Positions 1 to 4,754 of a stretch of 6,374 nucleotides of DNA are shown here, one piece after another. The notes beneath the pieces were generated by a model, which made no database searches, had not been told where the DNA came from, and was given only the letters and a program-made list of their open reading frames with translations. Position 1 is the stretch's first letter, and every line of letters begins with the position of its first letter. Position numbers and translations under genes: made by a program. Origin of the DNA: Actinomycetota bacterium (GTDB taxonomy: Bacteria; Actinomycetota; Acidimicrobiia; Acidimicrobiales; CADCSY01). The stretch is from positions 1-6,374 of the forward strand of contig JACOTK010000247.1 of NCBI GenBank assembly GCA_016178435.1. Reading direction: 5' to 3'.

Positions 1-86
1 ACCAGAATCGGTTTGCCCGTTTGTCGGACTTCCTGGAGCACGGCAAGACACGTGGCCTTGAACTTGGAGATGGCGATCTCTTCCAT
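1..86 (-). CDS. Phd/YefM-family antitoxin, N-terminal part (runs off the left edge)
   Basis: Reading leftward from the ATG at 86-84, the first 28 codons give MEEIAISKFKATCLAVLQEV followed by RQTGKPIL. This is the characteristic start of Phd/YefM antitoxins: a short beta strand with the I-S-x-F/A-K pattern, then a helix ending in a V-R-x-T-G-K-P turn. Members bind DNA as dimers through this N-terminal domain to repress their own operon, and neutralise a toxin (PIN, RelE or Doc type) with the C-terminus. That C-terminal part and any toxin gene lie outside the window. A good Shine-Dalgarno sequence (AGGA on the minus strand, + positions 94-97) sits 7 bases before the ATG and supports this start. 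A palindromic candidate operator lies just upstream at 101-121. The family call rests on 28 residues only. Confidence 0.8.
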   Translation of the reverse strand, partial: MEEIAISKFKATCLAVLQEVRQTGKPIL

Positions 87-100
87 CCCACAATCCTACT

Positions 101-121
101 ATGGTCAACGACCATGGTCAA
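101..121. promoter_or_regulatory. Candidate autoregulatory operator (overlapping palindromes)
   Basis: Two perfect inverted repeats overlap here. ATGGTC-AAC-GACCAT spans 101-115 and GACCATGGTC spans 110-119. The sequence TGGTCAA is therefore present twice in direct orientation (102-108 and 115-121) with an inverted copy between. The array begins 15 bases upstream of the start of the leftward Phd/YefM-type antitoxin gene. Proteins of that family commonly repress their operon by binding such palindromes. The symmetry is seen directly; binding is inferred. Confidence 0.45.
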
Positions 122-123
122 AA

Positions 124-225
124 GAACCCGCACCTTCTCCCCTCCGCGTGAGCCCCACGTCGGCAAATCCGCAGAATGAGTATCGACAAATCCGCAGGTG
201 GTTCCGTCGACAACTGGTATCATCG
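124..225 (+). repeat. Direct repeat copy 1 (two 23-bp units), upstream of mazEF
   Basis: This 102-bp block is nearly identical to 910-1035. It begins GAACCCGC, continues with CTTCTCCCCTCC and a GTGAGCCCCACGTCG segment, then has two tandem units starting CGGCAAATCCGCAG (about 161) and CGACAAATCCGCAG (184). It ends in GTTCCGTCGACAACTGGTAT. The second copy differs by point changes, one extra C in the C-run, and one additional 23-bp unit, which accounts for the 24-bp length difference. A short imperfect inverted repeat (GCGTG/CACGT around AGCCC) lies in the left half. It contains no open frame of its own. It could be a promoter/operator cassette, a recombination site, or a dispersed non-coding repeat. 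Confidence 0.85.
215..223 (+). promoter_or_regulatory. Possible extended -10 element in repeat copy 1
   Basis: TGGTATCAT at the right end of repeat copy 1 resembles an extended -10 box (TGn-TATnnT). No -35 of recognisable quality lies 16-18 bases upstream. Transcription from here would start near 230, leaving a leader of about 80 bases before the mazE-like start at 311. The equivalent sequence is conserved in the second copy. Confidence 0.22.
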
Positions 226-310
226 GGGTCTTCCGAGCGGTGGGTTAGCGCTCGCCCCAGGCGTTCCTCCGAGGGTAGCAAACCAGTGGGAGCATTGGTA
301 GCATCAGAGT

Positions 311-541
311 ATGAAGCTAAGTGTGAGTCTCCCGGCCGAGGATGTCGAGTTCCTCGACTCCTATGCCAGGGCGCAGGGCATCGAGTCACGCTCGGCGGTT
401 GTCCACCGAGCGGTTCGACTCCTCCGGGCGTCGGAATTGGGAGCAGCGTACGAGGATGCATGGAACGAGTGGGAGGACTCGGGCGAATCGGATGACTGGG
501 ATGCAGCGGTGGGGGATGGGTTGACCGATGCGTCGCGGTGA
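311..541 (+). CDS. MazE-like ribbon-helix-helix antitoxin
   Basis: This 76-residue protein is the antitoxin partner of the MazF toxin encoded next. The N-terminus KLSVSLP (residues 2-8) is the DNA-contacting beta strand of a ribbon-helix-helix fold. Two helices follow at about residues 9-22 and 26-40, with the turn at GIESRS. The C-terminal third is acidic and Trp-rich (YEDAWNEWED, then DDWDAAV), as expected for the disordered segment that wraps around the toxin and blocks its RNA-binding groove. The fold predicts dimeric autorepression of the operon. The ATG at 311 is the only possible start, because an in-frame TAG at 299-301 closes the frame upstream. Only a poor ribosome-binding sequence (GGTAG, 297-301) precedes it. 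The stop overlaps the toxin start by 14 bases, indicating translational coupling. Confidence 0.87.
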   Translation: MKLSVSLPAEDVEFLDSYARAQGIESRSAVVHRAVRLLRASELGAAYEDAWNEWEDSGESDDWDAAVGDGLTDASR

Positions 542-875
542 GATCCGCCTGGTCGATCTCGAGCCGGTTCGAGGCGCGGAGGCGGACAAGCGACGACCGG
601 CGATCATCGTGAGCAACGACGGCGCCAACACCACAGCCGCCCGACTCGGTCGCGGGGTGGTGACGGTCGTGCCGGTCACCTCGAACGTGAATCGTGTGTA
701 CCCGTTCCAGGTGATGCTTGTGGCGTCCGAGACCGGGCTGCACGTTGACTCGAAAGCCCAGGCCGAGCAGATTCGTTCCGTCACCGTCGAACGGATCGGG
801 GACCGGGTCGGCGTGGTCCCGCCAGCGGCGATGGCTCTGCTCGACGAGGCAATGCGTCTGCATCTCTCGCTGTAG
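528..875 (+). CDS. mazF: MazF/PemK-family endoribonuclease toxin
   Basis: The 115-residue product matches the full length and motif order of MazF toxins, ribosome-independent, sequence-specific endoribonucleases that cleave single-stranded RNA when the antitoxin is degraded. It begins RRGEIRLVDLEPVRGAE, the usual first strand. It continues with KRRPAIIVS (residues 21-29), which supplies the catalytic arginine, then VTVVPVTSN (45-53) with the conserved Thr51-Ser52. DSKAQAEQIRSV (74-85) and the closing helix LLDEAMRLHL complete the SH3-like barrel. All expected elements are present, so the enzyme looks intact. Its start lies inside the last codons of the upstream antitoxin gene, the usual order and overlap for this module. 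Which RNA sequence it cuts cannot be read from the protein. The downstream gap to the second repeat copy shows no terminator. Confidence 0.95.
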   Translation: MRRGEIRLVDLEPVRGAEADKRRPAIIVSNDGANTTAARLGRGVVTVVPVTSNVNRVYPFQVMLVASETGLHVDSKAQAEQIRSVTVERIGDRVGVVPPAAMALLDEAMRLHLSL

Positions 876-909
876 AAGCTCATTCGCCGTGGGTGCGTGC
901 CGAAGTCAG

Positions 910-1035
910 GAACCCGCTCCTTCTCCCCTCCACGTGAGCCCCCACGTCGACAAATCCGCAGGATGGATACCGACAAATCCGCAAGATGCATATCGACAAA
1001 TCCGCAGGTAGTTCCGTCGACAACTGGTATCGTCG
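910..1035 (+). repeat. Direct repeat copy 2 (three 23-bp units), upstream of the ATPase gene
   Basis: This 126-bp block repeats 124-225 in the same orientation. Three tandem 23-bp units begin at about 948, 971 and 994, each opening with CGACAAATCCGCA and followed by a variable linker (GGATGGATAC, AGATGCATAT, GGTAGTTCC). A fourth CGACAA occurs at 1018, inside GTCGACAACTGG, 24 bases after the third. The left half carries a better inverted repeat than copy 1: ACGTG/CACGT around a short C-rich loop (about 932-947). Its right end runs into the start of the ATPase gene. The even spacing of the CGACAA motifs suggests several molecules of one DNA-binding protein, but that is inference. Confidence 0.85.
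1025..1033 (+). promoter_or_regulatory. Possible extended -10 element giving a leaderless ATPase transcript
   Basis: TGGTATCGT at the end of repeat copy 2 has the extended -10 pattern TGn-TATnnT. A transcript would begin about 7 bases after it, essentially at the ATG at 1041. Leaderless mRNAs are common in Actinomycetota. No good -35 is visible, and the equivalent position in copy 1 is conserved. Confidence 0.28.
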
Positions 1036-1040
1036 AGGGC

Positions 1041-1373
1041 ATGACAACCAAGACAGGCCGGGCTGAAGTCAGCCGGATCGCTCTTGCGGCCTTGAGCGAG
1101 GCAGCTCATGACACACCGGTCGTGGCCATCAATGGAGCGAGACAGGTTGGAAAGAGCACACTTGCCCGCCAATTCATGGACATGGCGGGTGGACAGTTGG
1201 TCACCCTCGACGACGTACCCCAGCGAGACGCCGCCAACGCCGATCCGCGCAGCTTCGTCGAACGAAGCATCGAGGGCCCGCTCGTCATCGACGAGGTCCA
1301 GTTCGCACCGCCGCTTTTCCGGGCGCTGAAGGCAGCGGTCGATCGCCGGAGTCGTCGACGATTTCATCAATAG
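1041..1373 (+). pseudogene. AAA+ ATPase (AAA_14/DUF4143 family), 5' fragment of a broken gene
   Basis: The first 100 codons encode the N-terminal P-loop domain of the DUF4143-associated ATPase family. Walker A is GARQVGKST (residues 32-40), the conserved LDD stands at 56-58, and Walker B is LVIDEVQ (81-87) followed by the family's P-x-L-F-x-A-L-K-x-x-V-D helix. Intact members then continue into a strand ending in L-T-G-S (sensor 1) and an S-Q-G-E segment. Here the frame instead runs after VDRR into RSRRRFHQ and stops at 1371-1373. The downstream domains are in the +1 frame from about 1345 onward. An internal deletion with a net frame change explains this. The start at 1041 is chosen because homology begins there; the open frame extends further upstream only through the repeat. 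The fragment alone should not form a functional ATPase. Confidence 0.85.
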
Positions 1374-1374
1374 G

Positions 1375-2178
1375 GTGTTCGACGATCACGCACCGGACAT
1401 GAGGCCGGGCGTCCTTCACCGTCGTGACTATCTTGCGCTCATGGTGAAAGGGGGCTTCCCCGAGGCCACCGCTCGGCAACCGCATCGCCGCAAGGCGTGG
1501 TTCGATTCCTACCTCACCTCACTGACCGAAAAGCTGATTCGAGATGTCTCGGGCATCGAGCGCATCGCCGACATCCCACGCGTCATTCGCCTTTGCGCTG
1601 CTCGAAGTGGCCAAGAACTGAATGTCACGAGCCTCGCGAACGACCTGGGCATGCCTCCACGGACACTTGATGGCTACCTGGCCCTGCTCTCGAATCTCTT
1701 CGTGATTCAACTGATCCCGGCCTGGTCGACGAACCTGTCGAAGAAGGTCATTCGTCGGCCCAAGCTCGTCGTGGTCGACAGCGGCCTCGCCGCCCATCTC
1801 ACGGGAACCACCCTGGAACGATCCAGCGACCCAACCGTGCCGCTCGGCTCCCTCCTCGAGTCGTTTGTGGCGATGGAGGTTCGCAAACAACTCAGTTGGA
1901 GCCCACATGGCGTCACCTGTGGGCACTTCCGAGATCGAGACGGGGCTGAGGTCGACTTCGTTCTCGAGCATCCCGACGGGCGTGTTGTCGGTATCGAGAC
2001 CAAGGCGACCGCAGCCGTGACGCCACGAGATGCCCGTGGTCTTCGGTTCCTCGCCGATCGTCTCGGGGATCGATTTCATGCCGGTTATCTCCTGTCGATG
2101 ACACCCGAGGCGATACCCCTTGGGCCGAAGTTGACTGCTCTGCCCATCGAAGCCCTGTGGCGACGGCAAGACACCTGA
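1375..2178 (+). pseudogene. DUF4143 ATPase, 3' fragment (winged-helix and PD-(D/E)XK-like domains)
   Basis: This frame, open from 1330 and with a possible GTG start at 1375, holds the rest of the broken ATPase. Codons before the GTG read GVVDDFINR and already match the family, so the GTG is not the ancestral start. The segment DYLALMVKGGFPEA (residues 18-31) is the hallmark joining the ATPase to DUF4143. Next comes a winged-helix-like part (VTSLANDLGMPPRTLDGYL, about 84-102, and LVVVDSGLAAHLTG, 131-144). Last is a C-terminal fold with AEVDFVLE (191-198) and GIETKAT (206-212), the spaced D...E-x-K pattern of PD-(D/E)XK nuclease-like domains. No stop interrupts it, so the damage is limited to the one junction. 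The biological role of the family is poorly defined. A separately made C-terminal protein cannot be excluded, but no ribosome-binding site supports one. Confidence 0.82.
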
Positions 2179-2373
2179 GCCGCCGACCCCGACGTTGACG
2201 TCGACCCACATCATCCTCGGCGCCTGCAACCCCAAGCTCGCATACCCTGCCCTTGGCATCGACCCCCCGTCGCCACACAGCTGCCCTCCAGGTCGGCACA
2301 CTTCCTGCGCAGGCTCTGAACCAGTGGCTCGGTGCTCACGTTCCCCCCTGATCCTCCGAAGCCGGGTGTCGGC

Positions 2374-4017
2374 TCAGGACGGAACCCTGCCCTCCAGGAG
2401 AGCGAGGATGAGCAGGGGGAGGGCTTCGGTCGGCCGATCCTGCAGGCGCGCCGACTCGATGCCGGGTCCCGACACCCAGGCAAAGCCGTCGTTGTTGTGC
2501 TCGCTCATGCGAAACATCGGGAACGGCCCGATCGTTCCCAGCTCGGGATGAGCGAGGGCATCGACGGCCGAATCCCACCTGATGATCAGATCGCCGTCCG
2601 GAGCGGTTGGGTCCATGGGATCACCATGATGGCTGCGAACCACCTCCGCGGCGATGCTGTGGCCCGTCCGGGGATTGATCGATGCCGCCAGGAGCTGTTC
2701 GAGCTCGCCACACGTTCGTTCGTAGTCGTCCTTTTCCACGATCCCGTCGCGCTCACGTCCGGCAAGGTTGATCCGGATACGCCCCTCGCCGAAGGAGGGC
2801 AGCGAGAACGCTCGCATGGACGGCCACTGCCCCTGGTACCAGAGGTTGGGGTAGTCGGTCGCCGGCTCCTCCAACATGGCAGGCCCGATGTCGCTCGGAT
2901 CGGTCTCGGGCGCTGCGTCGGCTGCGGTCTTCCAGACAGGACGGTGACCCGGCGGTTTGCCCCGGAACCTGCGAAGTGCCCGTTCGAGGTCGAGCAGAGG
3001 TCCCGATGCGGCCTTGCGCCGGAGTCTCTCGGCCAACGGGGCGTCGAGCGCGTCGCGCGCTGCGGCCATCGGTCGGCGACGTGGATCGGGCAGCACGGCG
3101 GGGTAACCCTGTTCGCGCCACAGCTTGTGATCCGGGCCGCCGAGCCTCGGGCGGCCTCCGCAGTGACGATGCAACAACTCGGGCAACAACAGCTCGGTGG
3201 CGAGATCACTGTCGTTGGCCTTCATGCCGTGCACGGAGAACACCACGAGCGTCGTGTCCACGGGAAGCCCCTCGATGATGCGCCCGAGCGCCCCATCCAC
3301 CGCCTGATACACCTCGACGAGTCGTCGGCCTGCTGCCGCAGCGGTCGGGGCAGCCGCGAGCAGATGGTTCGGGTCGACGCCGTGCCAGAGCTCATGGCCC
3401 CCGGAATGGGTCTCGCTCAACACGGTCAGGAACAGGTCCCAGTCGGTGTTGCGATCGAGGAGCCATCGGGTCGCATCGGCTCGGATGGCGGCGCCCTCGA
3501 CCAGTGAATCCGCCAATTCCTCCACGAAGTCGGGCTGATACCAGCCGGAGTGGTAGTCGTTTCCCAGGGTCGGGTGGGGTCCGAAGCGTCGGTCCAACTC
3601 GCGGATCAGACCGGTGGGCCTCGATGCCCGCGGGAACGAGGCGGCATGTGCGCCCCATCCCGTGATCTGGGTGCCCACGACATCCGACGCCAGGGTGGAC
3701 TTCGGGACATCGAAGACCAGGGATCGTCTTCCCCCGCCGGCGTAGAAGGGAACGCCGTCGAAGGTCCCCTGCCGATAGGAACGGTAGGTAGCGGGATCGA
3801 AGGTGAGGTTGCTCCAGTAGCCGGCCCTGTAGGGGGCATCGCCGTAGAGGAACGAGGTCCATGCCTCCTCGGGCTTTCCGTAGATGTCGTTGTTGAACCG
3901 CACCTCACGGCCGACGGCCTGCAGGCGTGCAAGGTTCGGAAGCCGACCCTCGTGGATCAGTCGTTCGATGAGAGCGCGATCGGCCGAATCGATCCCGACC
4001 GCCGCTACTCGATGCAT
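2374..4017 (-). CDS. Alkaline-phosphatase-superfamily phosphohydrolase/phosphodiesterase
   Basis: The 547-residue protein belongs to the alkaline phosphatase/nucleotide pyrophosphatase/sulfatase superfamily of metal-dependent hydrolases. Residues 1-36 (VAAVGIDSAD, then HEGRLPNLARLQAVG) match the usual first strand with its metal-binding Asp10. KPEEAWTSFLYG places the likely nucleophile at Thr54. LSETHSGGHELWH (200-212) and VFSVHGM (259-265) carry further candidate metal ligands (Glu202, His208, His212, His263). MSEHNNDGF with His507 followed by SGPGI supplies the last conserved site. The canonical S-D-H-G is S-V-H-G here, which I recall as normal for this subgroup. No signal peptide or membrane segment is seen, so it is probably cytoplasmic; the substrate is unknown. 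The ATG at 4017 is preferred over an upstream in-frame ATG at 4101, because homology begins two residues in and the longer start would overrun the divergent sigma gene. No Shine-Dalgarno is visible. Confidence 0.8.
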   Translation of the reverse strand: MHRVAAVGIDSADRALIERLIHEGRLPNLARLQAVGREVRFNNDIYGKPEEAWTSFLYGDAPYRAGYWSNLTFDPATYRSYRQGTFDGVPFYAGGGRRSLVFDVPKSTLASDVVGTQITGWGAHAASFPRASRPTGLIRELDRRFGPHPTLGNDYHSGWYQPDFVEELADSLVEGAAIRADATRWLLDRNTDWDLFLTVLSETHSGGHELWHGVDPNHLLAAAPTAAAAGRRLVEVYQAVDGALGRIIEGLPVDTTLVVFSVHGMKANDSDLATELLLPELLHRHCGGRPRLGGPDHKLWREQGYPAVLPDPRRRPMAAARDALDAPLAERLRRKAASGPLLDLERALRRFRGKPPGHRPVWKTAADAAPETDPSDIGPAMLEEPATDYPNLWYQGQWPSMRAFSLPSFGEGRIRINLAGRERDGIVEKDDYERTCGELEQLLAASINPRTGHSIAAEVVRSHHGDPMDPTAPDGDLIIRWDSAVDALAHPELGTIGPFPMFRMSEHNNDGFAWVSGPGIESARLQDRPTEALPLLILALLEGRVPS

Positions 4018-4021
4018 GATG

Positions 4022-4049
4022 GGAAACACAGTACTGCCCAACGGGTCAT
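4022..4049 (+). promoter_or_regulatory. Candidate ECF-type promoter of the sigma operon
   Basis: In the 65-base gap between the divergent genes, GGAAAC (4022-4027) is followed after 14-15 bases by CGGGTCAT (4042-4049). This resembles the GGAAC...GTC layout of promoters read by ECF sigma factors, which often transcribe their own gene. Initiation would fall near 4055. The match is loose (an extra A in the -35, G-rich -10), and the element also covers the region just upstream of the phosphohydrolase start. Confidence 0.22.
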
Positions 4050-4082
4050 GTCGGCCCGCGCTGCGATCGATGTGCGCGCACG

Positions 4083-4754
4083 ATGGAAGGCGAAGCACCA
4101 AGGGCGATCAGGGTGACGCTCCAGTGGTGGGCACAGTCCGTCGATACCTCGCGCGTGGACAGCGCCGGCGATGGAGGACCACCACGCGGTCAGCGCCGTA
4201 TCGGTTCGTCCTTTCCGGAGGTTCTGGCGGCAGCCCGAGTGGGTGCGGCCTGGGCCTTCGCCGCCATGTTCGAGTCGCTGGCCGTATCGGTGACCGGCTA
4301 TCTCCGGTCACAGGGGGCAACCGACCCTGACGGGTTGGCCAATGACGTCTTCCTGCGTGCGTTCACCCGTCTCGAGGGCTTCGATGGCAATGAGGAGTCC
4401 TTTCGCTCGTGGGTCCTGACCATTGCCCATCACCGCCTCATCGACGATCGTCGTCAGGTGTCGCGACGCCCCGTTTCGGCCTACCTCTCTCCCCAGCAGG
4501 CAGTCGGGCTGCCCGATCGTCACGACCACGACGAGCTCGCCGGCATCGAGGCCGACTGGGTCCGAGAACAGTTGGCGATGCTCGCTCCCGATCAGCGTGA
4601 CGTTCTGCTGTTGCGCATCCTGGGTGATCTCACGGTCGAACAGGTTGCCCGCGCCGTGGGCAAGAGCGTTGGCGCCGTGAAGGCCCTGCAGCGCCGTGGC
4701 CTGACGACGTTGCGGAAAAAGATGAGCGAGGAGCGTACCCCTCATGGCCTCTGA
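4083..4754 (+). CDS. ECF-family RNA polymerase sigma factor
   Basis: The 223-residue product has the two-domain layout of sigma-70 extracytoplasmic-function factors, which redirect RNA polymerase to a stress regulon. Region 2 spans about residues 55-125 and includes ATDPDGLANDVFLRAF, the core-binding helix, and FRSWVLTIAHHRLIDDRR, the -10 recognition segment. A linker of about 30 residues follows. Region 4 (about 157-213) contains LAPDQRDVLLLRILGDLTVE and the helix-turn-helix VARAVGKSVGAVKALQRRG, which reads the -35. Residues 1-40 lie outside the domains, so the start is uncertain. A GTG at 4113 has an AAGGG 8 bases upstream and may be the true start, giving 213 residues; the ATG at 4083 has none. 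The 3' end overlaps the downstream membrane-protein gene by 11 bases, indicating co-translation. The cognate signal is unknown. Confidence 0.9.
   Translation: MEGEAPRAIRVTLQWWAQSVDTSRVDSAGDGGPPRGQRRIGSSFPEVLAAARVGAAWAFAAMFESLAVSVTGYLRSQGATDPDGLANDVFLRAFTRLEGFDGNEESFRSWVLTIAHHRLIDDRRQVSRRPVSAYLSPQQAVGLPDRHDHDELAGIEADWVREQLAMLAPDQRDVLLLRILGDLTVEQVARAVGKSVGAVKALQRRGLTTLRKKMSEERTPHGL

Noticed and set aside
105..863. Minus-strand open frame of 252 codons across the mazEF region
   Set aside because: It is antisense to the well-supported mazE and mazF genes, is rich in Arg/His/Pro as expected of a shadow frame, and runs through the non-coding repeat.
948..1020. CRISPR-like array of short repeats
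   Set aside because: The 23-bp units are immediately tandem with related linkers. There are no unique spacers of constant length, and no cas genes are visible.
897..1040. Upstream extension of the ATPase frame from the ATG at 897
   Set aside because: The added residues are a translation of the repeat element, and family homology starts after the ATG at 1041.
2179..2373. Possible small gene or terminator between the ATPase fragment and the phosphohydrolase gene
   Set aside because: Open frames here are short or shadows, with no ribosome-binding site or recognisable domain, and no strong hairpin with a T-tract was found.
2360..2374. Hairpin AGCCG/CGGCT at the end of the phosphohydrolase gene as a terminator
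   Set aside because: The stem has only 5 bp, overlaps the stop codon, and is not followed by a T-run on the minus strand.
2332..3507. Long open frame of 391 codons on the + strand
   Set aside because: It lies entirely antisense to the phosphohydrolase gene, whose protein has clear superfamily motifs. Its own translation has no recognisable domain and reflects GC-rich codon shadowing.
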